37,248 nt of DNA from Gammaproteobacteria bacterium (GTDB taxonomy: Bacteria; Pseudomonadota; Gammaproteobacteria; Xanthomonadales; SZUA-36). The stretch lies in contig JAUHYP010000029.1 in NCBI GenBank assembly GCA_030426265.1, positions 1-37,248 on the forward strand, written 5' to 3'. How positions within the stretch are numbered: position 1 is the first letter of the stretch; each line of letters begins with the position of its first letter. The notes under the pieces were generated by a model, which was given only the letters and a program-made list of their open reading frames with translations, had not been told where the DNA came from and did not search any database. The translations under genes were made by a program, and so were the position numbers. Below, piece by piece: positions 14,557 through 25,000 of this stretch.

Positions 14557-16860
14557 ATGATTCCGAACAAGAACCGCACATTGATCCATTCGGCCATCGT
14601 CCTGGCCCTTGCAGCCCCGACGTCCCCCCTCCTGGCGCAGGATGCGACCGGTTCCACCAACGCCCTGGAAGAGGTCATCGTGACGGCCACCCGGCGCGAG
14701 GAGAATGTCCAGGACGTGCCGATCTCCATCGCCACGATTTCCGACCAGCGTCTCGAGTCCCTGTTCAACGGCGGTGAGGATGTCCTGGCCCTGTCCGGCC
14801 GCGTTCCCGGGTTCTACGCCGAGTCCTCCAACGGCCGCGCCGCACCCCGCTTCTACATTCGCGGCCTGGGCAACATCGATTTCGACCTCGGCGCCTCCCA
14901 GCCCGTCCTCTACGTGATGGACGAGGTGGTGATGGAGAACGTCGTGTTGAAAAGCTTCCCGCTGTTCGACATCGACAACATCGAGGTGATCCGCGGCCCG
15001 CAGGGCAGCCTGTTTGGCCGCAACACGACGGCCGGCATCGTGAAGGTCAATTCGCGGCGTCCGACGGACGAGACCAACGGCTACATCCGCGGTTCCCTGG
15101 GCACCTACACCACGGCCGATGTCGAAGGCGCCGTGGGCGGGGCCTTCGGCGACAGCAATTTCAGTTACCGCGCTTCGGGTATCTACCGCACGCGGGACGA
15201 CTGGATCAGCAACGGCTTCACGGGCGAAAGCGACGTGATGGGCGGTTACGACGAAAAGGCCGCTCGTTTCCAGCTCCAATACGAATCCGACAGTTTCCGT
15301 GCACTGGCGCTGCTGCAAGGCCGGGACCTCGACGGCACGGCCTCCATCTTTCGCGCTTCCGTGTTCAACACCGGCAGCAACGACCTGAACCAGAACTACG
15401 ACCGCGACGTCGTGTACTACGACGGCGGCGACTACAACCCCCAGGGCTATGAAAGCGAGGGCGTCACGCTCAACCTCGAATGGGCCTTCGGGGGCGGCGC
15501 GACGCTGACCTCCATCACCTCCTTCCAGAACGCCGAGGGTTTCAGCCGGGGCGACATCGACGGCGGGGTGGTGGACTTCACCCAGTCGCTTCCCGTGCCC
15601 CCGGGAATCACTTTCGACCCGAACGCCAACGTCCTTGGGGCGCCGGCGCTGACCTTCCCGGGCACCATCAACGTCGATTCGGTCACCCAGGATGGGGCGG
15701 ACACCGACCAGTTCACCCAGGAGTTCCGCCTGGCCAGCGACGGCGACAGCGCGTTTCGCTGGCAGACCGGGGTGTACTACTTCGACTCCGACCTGGAGGT
15801 GACCACCGACTCCTTCGCTTCCCTGGGTTTCCAGGACACGATCGTGCGCTACACCAACGAATCCTGGGCCGTGTTCGGCCAGGCCGAGTTCGACCTGAAT
15901 GATGAGTGGACGGTCATCGGTGGCGCGCGCTACACCGATGACGAGAAGGACTACGAGGTCCTGCAGTACTCCGCCCTGTGGGAAATTCTCGGAATTCCGG
16001 CCGTACCGAGCCAGGCCGTGTCCGACGACCAGGTGAGCTGGGACATCGCGGCCAACTGGGCCGTGGCCAGCACCCAGGTGCTGTTCGGCCGCGTGGCCTA
16101 TGGCTTCCGTGGCCCCACCATCCAGGGCCGCGACGTTTCCTTCCTGGAGTTCCCGACCATCGCGGACTCCGAGACGGTGACCTCCTACGAACTGGGCTGG
16201 AAGGCCAACTTCCTGGACAACCGCATGCGCATCAACGCGGCGGTGTTCACTTATGAAGTCGAAGACATCCAGCTGTCCATCATCGGTGGCGCGACCAACA
16301 GCAACCAGGTGATCAACGCAGCCAAGGCGGATGCGGTCGGGGCGGAGCTGGACCTCGAGTGGCTGCTCGCCGACAACCTGCTGGTGACCTTCGGTTACGC
16401 GTGGAACGACACGGAGATCCGCGACCCGAACCTGTTCGTGGTGCCCTGCGGTTCCGGCCAGTGCCAGGCGGCCCAGAACGTGAACGCCAACGGCCAGGTG
16501 CCGGTGGACGGCCTGCCGCTGCCGCGCACGCCGGAAAACAACTTCAACTTCACGCTGCGCTGGGGACTGCCGCTGGGCGATTCGGGCGAGTTGTACGTGT
16601 TCACGGACTGGACCTGGTGGGGCGAAAACCAGATGTCGCTGTACTACACGCCCGAGTTCGTCACCGACGACCAGTTCGAGGGCGGCCTGCGCATCGGCTA
16701 CGTCAACTTCGAGCAGGACTGGGAAGTGGCGGTGTTCGGTCGCAACATCACCGACGAGGACAACGTGCTCGGCTACATCGACTTCTCCAACCTGACCGGC
16801 TTCGTCAACGAACCGGCGGTGTGGGGCCTGGAGCTGAAGAAGAACTTCGGCAGCTACTGA
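14557..16860 (+). CDS. TonB-dependent outer membrane receptor
   Basis: 767 residues from ATG 14557 (MIPNKNRTL), with AGGCAGG upstream; the frame runs further up but without signal sequence. Signal peptide about 1-28 (PLLAQ), then a plug domain opening LEEVIVTATRREENVQDVP, a TonB-box-proximal sequence common in receptors of marine and xanthomonad relatives, then IRGPQGSLFGRNTTAG. The remainder is a 22-strand-type barrel ending FGSY. Such receptors import siderophores, vitamins or glycans; no substrate gene is adjacent. An AT-rich patch (14419-14434, containing TATAAC) may hold the promoter. A terminator follows at once, so it is monocistronic. Confidence 0.93.
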   Translation: MIPNKNRTLIHSAIVLALAAPTSPLLAQDATGSTNALEEVIVTATRREENVQDVPISIATISDQRLESLFNGGEDVLALSGRVPGFYAESSNGRAAPRFYIRGLGNIDFDLGASQPVLYVMDEVVMENVVLKSFPLFDIDNIEVIRGPQGSLFGRNTTAGIVKVNSRRPTDETNGYIRGSLGTYTTADVEGAVGGAFGDSNFSYRASGIYRTRDDWISNGFTGESDVMGGYDEKAARFQLQYESDSFRALALLQGRDLDGTASIFRASVFNTGSNDLNQNYDRDVVYYDGGDYNPQGYESEGVTLNLEWAFGGGATLTSITSFQNAEGFSRGDIDGGVVDFTQSLPVPPGITFDPNANVLGAPALTFPGTINVDSVTQDGADTDQFTQEFRLASDGDSAFRWQTGVYYFDSDLEVTTDSFASLGFQDTIVRYTNESWAVFGQAEFDLNDEWTVIGGARYTDDEKDYEVLQYSALWEILGIPAVPSQAVSDDQVSWDIAANWAVASTQVLFGRVAYGFRGPTIQGRDVSFLEFPTIADSETVTSYELGWKANFLDNRMRINAAVFTYEVEDIQLSIIGGATNSNQVINAAKADAVGAELDLEWLLADNLLVTFGYAWNDTEIRDPNLFVVPCGSGQCQAAQNVNANGQVPVDGLPLPRTPENNFNFTLRWGLPLGDSGELYVFTDWTWWGENQMSLYYTPEFVTDDQFEGGLRIGYVNFEQDWEVAVFGRNITDEDNVLGYIDFSNLTGFVNEPAVWGLELKKNFGSY

Positions 16861-16878
16861 CGCCCACCCTCACGAACG

Positions 16879-16909
16879 AAAAAACCCGGCCCTCGCGGCC
16901 GGGTTTTTT
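16879..16909. terminator. Bidirectional intrinsic terminator
   Basis: A stem CCCGGCC/GGCCGGG (16885-16891 and 16897-16903) has six A before and six T after. It ends the rightward TonB receptor transcript and can end the leftward ybbP-type transcript 65 bp away. Confidence 0.93.
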
Positions 16910-16974
16910 CGTTTGGGGTCAGCGCAGGAAGCCCGACAGGTGCCTGGCGTTTCCGTGATGGTCCGAATGGCCGC

Positions 16975-19473
16975 TCAGGCGGCCCGGAGTACCCGGATCG
17001 GTGGCGTAGCGATCACCTTGCGGGTGGCCAGCAGGCCGGCAAAGCCGACGAACAGCATGCCCGCCAGCGGGCCCACCAGGGTCACGGCCAGGTTGAAGCG
17101 ATACTCCAGGTCATAGACCTCGGTCGCCAGGAAGTAACCGGCGAGCGTCGCGCCCGCGGTGGCCAGCACCCCGGCCAGCAGCCCGATGGCCAGGAATTCC
17201 GAAGCCACGCCGGTCAGCACCCGGCGCCTCGAGGCCCCCATGGAGCGCAGCATGGCGGACTCGAATTCGCGCTCGTCCCGGGTCGCGTTCACCGCGGCCC
17301 ACAGCACCGCCAGGCCGGCCAACAGCGTGAACAGGAACACGGCCTGCACGGCGAAAGCAGCCTTGTCCATGACGTCACGCACCTGGCCCAGGATGGCGTC
17401 CAGGTCGATGACGGTCACCGAGGGAAACTCGCGCATCAGGTCGATGGTGGCGTCCGCGCGGCCTTCCGGCAGGAACAGGCTGTTGAGGTAGGTGCCCGGG
17501 TAGCCCTCCAGGGCCGCCGGCGAAAGCACCATGAAGAAATTGGGGCGGAAGGAGTCCCAGGCCACGTTGCGGAAGCTCGTGACGGTCACGGTCAGCGGCT
17601 CCCCGGCGATTTCGAAGGCGAGCTCGTCGCCCAGGGCCAGGCCCATTTCCTGCGCGAATTCCTGCTCCACGGACACTTCCATGACGTCCGCGCCCGGCGC
17701 CCACCACTCGCCTTCGGTGATCTGGTAGCTGTCCTGGGGTTGGTCGGCAAAGGTCAGGTTGGCCTCGCGGCGCGCCCAGCGCTCGCCTTCCGGGTCCTCG
17801 AAGGTGATCTGGGTGACATCCTCGCCGTTGAGGTGGGTCATGCGCGCGCGAATCATCGGGACGAAGGGGTCGACGGCCAGTTCGCGCTCGGCGAAGAAGG
17901 CGGCGATGGGTTCGACCTCGTGCGGCTGGATGTTGATCAGGAAACGGTTCGGCGCGCTCTCCGGCAGACTGGCCTGCCAGCTGTCCATGAGGTCATTGCG
18001 CACCAGGGTCAGCACCAGCAGCACCATGATGCCCAGGCCGAAGGCCACCACCTGCACCACGCTTTCACGGCCGCGTCGCGCCAGGTTGGCCAGGCCGAAA
18101 CGCCAGGCCGCGCCGGCCGCGCCCCTGAATCCCTGCATCAGGCGCACCAGCATCCAGCCCGCCAGTCCGAGCACGGCAAAGGTCAGCAGCGCGCCCAGGG
18201 ACACGGCGGTGACCAGCCCGGCGTCGCGCACCATCCAGCCCAGCAGGGCCAGCACCGCCGCCAGGGCGGCGATCAGTCCCAGGCCGTAGCGAAGCGGGGG
18301 CGGGTCGATGTCGTGGCGCAAGACGCGCAGCGGCGGTGTGCGGCCCATCTGCATCAGGTCGGGCAGGGCGAAGCCACCGAGGATGCACAGGGACGTGACC
18401 ATGCCCAGCCACACCGGGGCGAGTCCGGGCCAGGGCAGGGTGTCGCCGATGAAGTCGCGCAGGAGGAAAGAGAGCGCCTGCTGCCCGAGGAAGCCCAGCG
18501 CCGTTCCGATGACCCCGCCGAGCAGCGCCAGCACCGCCAGTTGCAGGGCGTTGGCCCGGTTGACGAAGGCCTGGGAGGCGCCCAGGCATTTCATCAGGGC
18601 CACCCGGTCGCGGTGCCGGTGGCTGTAGCGCCGCGCCGCCATGGCCACGGCAATGGCGGAGAGCAACACGCTGACCAGGGAGGCCAGGTTCAGGAAGCGT
18701 CCCGATCGATCCATGGCGGAGCGGATCTGCGGGCTGGCGTCCTCGATGTCGCGCAGGCGTTGGCCGGTTTCGAGGCGTTCCTCCAGGTCGGCGCGGAACG
18801 CTTCGATCACGCGGCGGTCGCCGGCATACAGCTGCCGGTAGTCCACGCGGCTGCCGGGCTGTATCAGCGCGGTCGCCCCGAGGTCCGCCTCGTTGACCAG
18901 CAGGGAGGGCGCCAGGTCGACGAAACTCCAGCCCTCGTCGGGCCGGAAGCTCAGTACCTGCGTGATGCGCAAACGCGCCTGTCCCAGCTCCAGGGTGTCG
19001 CCCACGTCGGCGCCCAGGCGAGCCAGGAGGTTCGGCGCCGCCCAGGCCTCACCCGACCCGGGGATGGCGTCGGTTTCCCGCTCCGGCGCCAGCAGGCGGT
19101 CGGCGACCCGAAGCGTTCCTCGCAGGGGATAGCCTTCGGTCACCGCGCGCACGGAGGCCAGGGTGTTGCTTTCGCCGACGAACACGACGCTGGGCATGGA
19201 GGTCATTCGCGCGGTCTGCACGCCCGCCTCGTCGGCTATTTGCAGGAACTCCGGGGGCAGGGGTTGTCCCGCCGAAAGCCGGAGGTCAGCGGCGAGCGAC
19301 GCCGAGGCGCGTTGCGCCACCGCCTGCCCGATGCGGTCGGTGAGGAATCCCACGGCCGTCAATGCCGTCACCGCGATCACCAGGGCCGCCATCAGGACCA
19401 GCAGTTCACCGGAGCGCCAGTCGCGGCCCAGCAGGCGAAGCGCCAGCCGCATTGGGGAGGGGGCCTGCTTCAC
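16975..19473 (-). CDS. ybbP: YbbP-like ABC transporter permease
   Basis: 832 residues from GTG 19473, whose GTGA overlaps the stop of the ATPase gene. FtsX-family permease: an N-terminal helix (LLVLMAALVIAVTALTAVGF), a large periplasmic MacB-like domain (about 50-260), a first helix group (about 260-470), a second periplasmic domain, and C-terminal helices ending ATRKVIATPPIRVLRAA. The same order and length as E. coli YbbP. With YbbA it forms an inner-membrane mechanotransmission- or lipid-handling-type ABC system; its exact substrate is unsettled in the family. Neighbour tesA is conserved beside ybbAP in gammaproteobacteria. Confidence 0.92.
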   Translation of the reverse strand: MKQAPSPMRLALRLLGRDWRSGELLVLMAALVIAVTALTAVGFLTDRIGQAVAQRASASLAADLRLSAGQPLPPEFLQIADEAGVQTARMTSMPSVVFVGESNTLASVRAVTEGYPLRGTLRVADRLLAPERETDAIPGSGEAWAAPNLLARLGADVGDTLELGQARLRITQVLSFRPDEGWSFVDLAPSLLVNEADLGATALIQPGSRVDYRQLYAGDRRVIEAFRADLEERLETGQRLRDIEDASPQIRSAMDRSGRFLNLASLVSVLLSAIAVAMAARRYSHRHRDRVALMKCLGASQAFVNRANALQLAVLALLGGVIGTALGFLGQQALSFLLRDFIGDTLPWPGLAPVWLGMVTSLCILGGFALPDLMQMGRTPPLRVLRHDIDPPPLRYGLGLIAALAAVLALLGWMVRDAGLVTAVSLGALLTFAVLGLAGWMLVRLMQGFRGAAGAAWRFGLANLARRGRESVVQVVAFGLGIMVLLVLTLVRNDLMDSWQASLPESAPNRFLINIQPHEVEPIAAFFAERELAVDPFVPMIRARMTHLNGEDVTQITFEDPEGERWARREANLTFADQPQDSYQITEGEWWAPGADVMEVSVEQEFAQEMGLALGDELAFEIAGEPLTVTVTSFRNVAWDSFRPNFFMVLSPAALEGYPGTYLNSLFLPEGRADATIDLMREFPSVTVIDLDAILGQVRDVMDKAAFAVQAVFLFTLLAGLAVLWAAVNATRDEREFESAMLRSMGASRRRVLTGVASEFLAIGLLAGVLATAGATLAGYFLATEVYDLEYRFNLAVTLVGPLAGMLFVGFAGLLATRKVIATPPIRVLRAA

Positions 19474-20246
19474 GGCGCCGCGGCCAGTCCGGCGGAGGCG
19501 CCGGCGTCGTCGGAGATCGAGTCGGTGGCGGGACGCTCTTCGCGTTCCACCCGTCCGGCCTCCATGTGCAGGATCCGGTGGCAGCGTCGCGCCAGTTCCA
19601 GGTCGTGGGTCACCAGCACCAGGGTCGCGCCCCGTTCGCGATTGAGGCGGAACAGCAGTTCGATGATGGCCTCTCCGGTGCGCTGATCCAGGTTGCCCGT
19701 GGGTTCGTCGGCGAACAGCACGTCCGGCTCGATGACGAAGGCGCGCGCGATGGCGACGCGCTGCTTTTCACCGCCGCTGAGCTGGCGCGGATAGTGGCCC
19801 TTGCGGGGTCCCAGACCGACCTCTTCCAGCACCGCGGTGGCAGCCTCGGCCGGTTTCGGGTGGCCGGACAGTTCCAGCGGCAGCATCACGTTTTCCAGAG
19901 CCGTCAGGGAGGGAATCAGGTGGAACGACTGGAACACGAAACCGACGTGGTCGGCGCGCACGGCCGCGCGCCCGTCCTCGTCCAGGGTCGAAAGATCATG
20001 CTCCTTGAGCACCACCCGGCCCTTCGTGGGAACATCCAGGCCCGCCAGCAGTCCCAACAGGGTGGATTTGCCGGCGCCGGAGACGCCAACCACGGCGACG
20101 GACTCGCCGCGGCGGACCGCGAAGCTGACGTCGTCGAGAATGGTGAGTTCACCACCGCCCGGGCTGGTAACCTGTTTGACCAGCCCGTGTGCGCTGAGCA
20201 CCGCCGATCCCTGTTCCCTGTTCGAGGTATCCATGAAATTCATCAT
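19470..20246 (-). CDS. ybbA: YbbA-like ABC transporter ATP-binding protein
   Basis: 258 residues from ATG 20246; starts at 20243 or 20234 (MDTSNREQG) are equally possible and none has a clear Shine-Dalgarno site. A complete LolD/MacB-type ATPase: Walker [11 protein letters not shown]-loop [17 protein letters not shown], signature [14 protein letters not shown], Walker [13 protein letters not shown] and H-loop VTHDL. The C-terminal tail of about 20 residues after RVEREERP is extra to the core. It is coupled to ybbP by a 4-bp overlap and divergent from tesA, with start codons almost touching. Confidence 0.93.
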   Translation of the reverse strand: MMNFMDTSNREQGSAVLSAHGLVKQVTSPGGGELTILDDVSFAVRRGESVAVVGVSGAGKSTLLGLLAGLDVPTKGRVVLKEHDLSTLDEDGRAAVRADHVGFVFQSFHLIPSLTALENVMLPLELSGHPKPAEAATAVLEEVGLGPRKGHYPRQLSGGEKQRVAIARAFVIEPDVLFADEPTGNLDQRTGEAIIELLFRLNRERGATLVLVTHDLELARRCHRILHMEAGRVEREERPATDSISDDAGASAGLAAAP

Positions 20247-20874
20247 CCGTTGCCTGTTTTGTGTGTTCTGCGTCCTGTTGGCGACACTTTCAACGCCCCT
20301 GGCCGCCCGTGACGCACCCGTGCTGCTCGTGGTGGGCGACAGTCTCAGCGCCGCCTACAACATGGACCTGGACGCCGCCTGGCCCCGCTTGCTGGAACAG
20401 CGGCTGCGCGGGCGGGGTGGCGAATGGCGGGTGGTCAACGCCAGCATCACCGGTGACACCACCCAGGGTGGCCGTACACGCCTGCCGGGACTGCTCGAGC
20501 GCTATGACCCGGACTGGGTCATCGTGGAACTCGGCGGCAACGACGGGCTGCGGGGATTGTCCCTCGACGTGACGCGGGACAACCTCGAAGCCATGATCAC
20601 CGCCAGCCAGGCCGCCGGCGCCCGCGTGCTGCTCACCGGTATCATCCTGCCGCCGAACTACGGCCAAAGCTACACCGAGCGATTCCAGGGCCTGTATGCC
20701 GAGCTTGCCGAAACCCACGGGACGCTGCTTGTGCCATTCTTCATGGATGGGGTGGCGCTGGTGGACGGCATGATGCAGGACGACGGCATTCACCCATCCG
20801 TCGCGGCGCAGCCGGTCCTGCTGGACAACGTCTGGACGGTGCTCGCACCGGCGCTGGACGAGACCAAAGGTTAG
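20233..20874 (+). CDS. tesA: Arylesterase / acyl-CoA thioesterase I / lysophospholipase L1 (TesA)
   Basis: 213 residues from ATG 20233 with GAGG upstream. A signal peptide (about 1-25, PLAA) directs it to the periplasm. SGNH-hydrolase blocks are all present: block I VVGDSLSAAY (Ser37), block II Gly in DTTQGGRT, block III GGNDGLRG, and block V DGIHPSVAAQ with the catalytic Asp and His. It hydrolyses acyl esters and thioesters. Its start overlaps possible starts of the divergent ybbA, so the two genes share a very short regulatory region; the promoter must lie inside the neighbour's coding sequence. Confidence 0.93.
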   Translation: MKFIIRCLFCVFCVLLATLSTPLAARDAPVLLVVGDSLSAAYNMDLDAAWPRLLEQRLRGRGGEWRVVNASITGDTTQGGRTRLPGLLERYDPDWVIVELGGNDGLRGLSLDVTRDNLEAMITASQAAGARVLLTGIILPPNYGQSYTERFQGLYAELAETHGTLLVPFFMDGVALVDGMMQDDGIHPSVAAQPVLLDNVWTVLAPALDETKG

Positions 20875-20952
20875 GTGGGCCGGGGTGACACTCGCGTGAA
20901 CCCGACAACCGGATTCCGACACGTTTCACACGTGCTTATCCTTCGCAGGCGC

Positions 20953-20958
20953 TAGAAT
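20953..20958 (+). promoter_or_regulatory. Possible -10 box of RND efflux operon
   Basis: TAGAAT at 20953-20958 lies 33 bp before the adaptor ATG. A clear -35 box is lacking. An imperfect inverted repeat CACGT-TTCA-CACGTG (about 20920-20935) just upstream could be an operator. No regulator gene is adjacent. Confidence 0.35.
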
Positions 20959-20991
20959 ACGCCCCCCGAATTTCCTCACTGCACCCGGGCC

Positions 20992-22008
20992 ATGAAAACA
21001 CTGATACCAAGCCTGATGCTTCTGCTTGCCACGCCCGCCTTCGCGCAGTTTCCCGGGGGAGGGCCGCCGGCCGTGGTGGTCGCGCCTGCCGAGGTGCAGT
21101 CCTTTCCGCTGTCCGTGGAAGCCCTGGGCAACGCGCGATCGAATGAAGCCATCGAGATTCGTCCCGTGGTGTCCGCCACGCTCATGAAGGTGAACTTCGA
21201 CGAAGGTGAGTACGTGAACGCGGGGACGGTGCTGGCGGAACTTGAAAATGTCGAGCCGACCTCCGAGCTGGCGGCGGCCCGGGCCAGCCTGGCGGAGTCG
21301 GAAGCGCAGTACCAGCGGCTGAGCCAGCTGTACAAGACCAATGTCGTGGCGCAGTCGGAACTGTCCGAAGTGGCCGCCCGGCGCGAGGCCGACCAGGCGG
21401 CGGTCGCAGCCGCGGAAGCGCGACTCGCGCACACCGTGATCCGCGCTCCGTTTTCCGGTCGTCTCGGCCTGCGCCGGGTGAGCGCCGGGAGCCTGGTGGG
21501 CCCGGACACCGTGATCACGACCCTGGACGACACCGACCGGATCAAGCTCGATTTCGACGTACCCGAGGTCTATCTCTCCCTGCTCAAGAGCGGCCTCGAA
21601 GTGACGGCTCGCAGCGCGGCCTATCCCGACCAGGTCTTCATGGGCACCGTGACGTCGGTCGACACGCGGGTGGATCCGGTCAGCCGCACGATCACCGTGC
21701 GCTCGCGGCTGGACAACGAAGAGCGACTGTTGCGCCCGGGCATGTTCCTGACCGTGAGCCTGTTGCGGAAAGACCTGCAGGCCCTGATGATCCCCGAGCA
21801 GGCCATCGTTCCGGAGCGCAGCCAGCAGTTCGTCTGGGTCGTGGGGCAGGGCGAGGTCGCGGAACTGCGCGAGGTGCGCACCGGCCGCCGGCGCCCGGGG
21901 CAGGTGGAGATTCTCGGCGGCCTGTCGGCCGGTGACCGGGTGATCGTCGAAGGCACCCAGAAGGCGCGCTCCGGCGAGTCCGTCACCATCCTGGACGCCA
22001 CCACGTGA
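20992..22008 (+). CDS. RND efflux periplasmic adaptor subunit
   Basis: 338 residues from ATG 20992. Signal peptide about 1-19 (ATPAFAQ) with no lipobox Cys. Membrane-fusion-protein layout: barrel-sandwich half (EIRPVVSATLMKVNFDEGEYV), alpha-hairpin (about 85-135, ASLAESEAQYQRLSQLYKTN), second sandwich half (VIRAPFSGRLGLRRVSAG), beta-barrel and membrane-proximal domain (MIPEQAIVPE). It links the inner-membrane pump to an outer-membrane channel. Its stop overlaps the pump start by 4 bp (GTGA), so adaptor and pump are made together. No outer-membrane factor gene is in the operon; a TolC-like channel from elsewhere would be needed. Confidence 0.93.
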   Translation: MKTLIPSLMLLLATPAFAQFPGGGPPAVVVAPAEVQSFPLSVEALGNARSNEAIEIRPVVSATLMKVNFDEGEYVNAGTVLAELENVEPTSELAAARASLAESEAQYQRLSQLYKTNVVAQSELSEVAARREADQAAVAAAEARLAHTVIRAPFSGRLGLRRVSAGSLVGPDTVITTLDDTDRIKLDFDVPEVYLSLLKSGLEVTARSAAYPDQVFMGTVTSVDTRVDPVSRTITVRSRLDNEERLLRPGMFLTVSLLRKDLQALMIPEQAIVPERSQQFVWVVGQGEVAELREVRTGRRRPGQVEILGGLSAGDRVIVEGTQKARSGESVTILDATT

Positions 22009-25000
22009 TCCTTTCCGACCAGTCGGTCCGGCGGCCGGTCTTCGCATCGGTCATTTCCATGCTGCTGGTCATCCTGGGCCTGGCCGCCATGTTCCAGCTG
22101 CCGGTGCGCCAGTACCCCGACGTGGACGCACCCGTCGTGTCGGTGGAAGTCAGCTATCGCGGCGCCTCGGCCGAGGTGGTCGAAACCAAGGTCACGCAGG
22201 TGATCGAGGACGCCGTGGCCGGCATCGAGGGCATCGAGAAACTCACCTCCACCAGCCGGGACGAGCGTGCCGACGTGCGGCTGGAGTTTGCGATGGATCG
22301 CGACATCGACGCCGCGGCCAACGACGTGCGGGACCGGGTTTCCCGGGTGGTCGACCAGCTGCCCACCGAGGCCGACCCGCCGGAGATCGCCAAGGCCGAC
22401 AGCAGCACCCAGTCGGTGATGTGGCTGAACCTCACTTCCGACCGGATGAATGGCCTGGAGATCACGGATTTCGCGGAGCGCTACCTGGTGGACCGTTTTT
22501 CCACGGTCAGCGGTGTCGCCCGCGTGCGCATCTCGGGCGCCCGACGCTTTGCGATGCGCATCTGGCTGGACCGCGAGGCCCTGGCGGCGCGCGGCCTGAC
22601 TGTCACCGATGTCGAGTCCTCCCTGCGTTCCGAGAACGTGGAACTGCCGGCCGGGCGTCTCGAGTCCACCCAGCGCGAATTCACCCTGCGCACCGACACG
22701 GGATTCACCACCGAAGAGGATTTCGAACGACTGGTGATCGGTCGTGGCGTGGATGGCCAGCTGGTGCGACTCGCCGAAGTGTCCGACGTGCGCATCGGGG
22801 CGGAAAACGAGCGCAGCATCGCCCGCGCGAACGGAGTTCCCGCCGTATCGATCGGTATCGAGCAACTGTCCAAGGCCAACAGCGTCCTGGTGTCGCGCGC
22901 CGTGCGCAGCGAGCTGGAGGCCGTGCAGGGCGACCTGCCCGAGGGCATGACGATTTCCGTGAACTACGACCGCGCCGAGTTCATCGAGGCCTCCATGGAC
23001 GAGGTGTACAAGGCCCTGGGATTCGCCCTGGTGCTGGTGCTGGTGGTGATCTACATCTTCCTGGGCTCCCTGCGCGTCACCCTGATCCCGGCCCTGGTCG
23101 TGCCCGTCTCCGTGGTCTCGACCTTCATCGTGATGGGCGCGATGGGCTACACGATCAACATCCTGACCCTGCTGGGCCTGGTGCTGGCCATCGGCCTGGT
23201 GGTGGACGATGCGATCGTGGTGCTGGAGAACATCTACCGCCGGATCGAGGAGGGCCAGAAGCCCCTGCTGGCGGCGCTCGATGGTTCGAGGGAAATCGGT
23301 TTCGCGGTCATCGCGACCACCCTGGTGCTGGTGTCGGTGTTCGTGCCCCTGTCGTTCATCGAGGGCGACATCGGCCGGCTGTTCCGGGAGTTCGGTATCA
23401 CCCTGGCGGCCGCCGTGCTGTTTTCCAGCCTGGTGGCGCTGACGCTCACGCCCATGCTGTGTTCGAAACTGCTAGAGGGCAAGAAGCTCCGCAAGGGCCT
23501 GGCGCGCGCGGTCGATCAGTTCTTTCAGGGGCTGTCGCAGGCCTATCGGCGTGTGCTGGACCGCACCCTGGACGTGCCCTGGATGGGGTTGCTGGGCGTC
23601 ATCGCCCTGAGCGTGCTGGCGGTCTGGTTGATGCGGGTGCTGCCCTCGGAGTACGCCCCGAACGAGGACCGTGGTTCCTTTTTCGTGATGTTGCGGGCGC
23701 CGGAGGGCGCCTCCCTGGAGTACACCGACCGGGTGACCCGACAGGCGGAGCAGGTCATCGCCGCGGAGCAGGGAGACGGCAAGCCGGTGCTGCGCTACCT
23801 CACGCGCCTGCCGGGCTTCGGCAGCGCCGAGGTGAACCAGAGTTTCCTCATCGTCCTGCTCCAGCACTGGGACGATCGGGACGAAAACGACGTGGCGCTG
23901 GCCGGACGCCTCAATGCGCAGCTGGCCGAAATTCCCGGGGGGCGCGTGTTCGCGCGAACTTCCCGGGCGCTGGGCGTGCGAAGTGGCGGCACGCCGATCG
24001 AACTGGTGCTCGGAGGACCGGATTACGACACGCTGCTGACGTGGCGGGACGCCATGCTGGCGGCCATGGAGGACATGCCCGAGCTGCTCGATCCCGACAG
24101 CAACTACCAGGAACGCAAGCCACAGATGAACATCAGCGTGGACCGCGACCGGGCCGGGGCACTCGGTGTTTCCCTGTCAGCCATCGGGCGCACGCTGGAA
24201 ACCATGCTGGGATCACGGGTCGTGACGACCTATGTCGATCGTGGGCGCGAGTACAGTGTCATCCTGCAGGGCCGGGATTCGGACCGCGCCAGCACCGAGG
24301 ACCTGACCAACCTCTACGTTCGCTCCCAGCAGACCGCCCAGCTCATTCCGCTGTCCAACCTGGTGCAGATCAACGAGAACGCGGGGCCCGCCGAACTCAA
24401 CCGGTTCGATCGCATGCGCGCCATCACGCTGACGGCCGAACTGGCCGAGGGCGTGCGCCTCGGGGAGGCGATCGAACGCCTCACCGAGGTTTCCGGAGAG
24501 GTACTGCCGGCCGGCGCGCGCGTCAGCTGGGACGGCGAGAGCCAGGATTTTCTCGAATCGGGCGCCTCGCTGTACCTCACCTTCGCCCTGGCCCTGGTGA
24601 TCGTCTTCCTGGTGCTGGCGGCGCAGTTCGAGAGCTTCGTCAATCCCCTGATCATCCTGGTGACCGTTCCGCTGGCGTTGTCCGGGGCCCTGCTGGGCCT
24701 GTGGCTCACGGGCGGCACGGTGAATGTGTTCAGCCAGATCGGGGCCATCCTGCTCATCGGCCTGTCGGCGAAGAACGGCGTTCTAATCGTGGAATTCGCC
24801 AACCAGCTTCGCGACCGGGGCAAGTCCCTGCGCGAGGCGGTCGTGGAAGCGTCGACCGTGCGCCTTCGTCCCATCCTCATGACCAGCGCCTGCACCACCT
24901 TCGGCGCCCTGCCGCTGCTGCTGGCGACGGGCGCCGGCGCCGAGTCGCGTCAGCCCATCGGCGTGGTGGTGGTGTATGGGGTGACGATCTCGGCGGCGCT

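Noticed and set aside
17740-19686. Rightward 648-codon frame
   Set aside because: Antisense shadow of ybbP/ybbA, His/Gln-rich composition and no family match.
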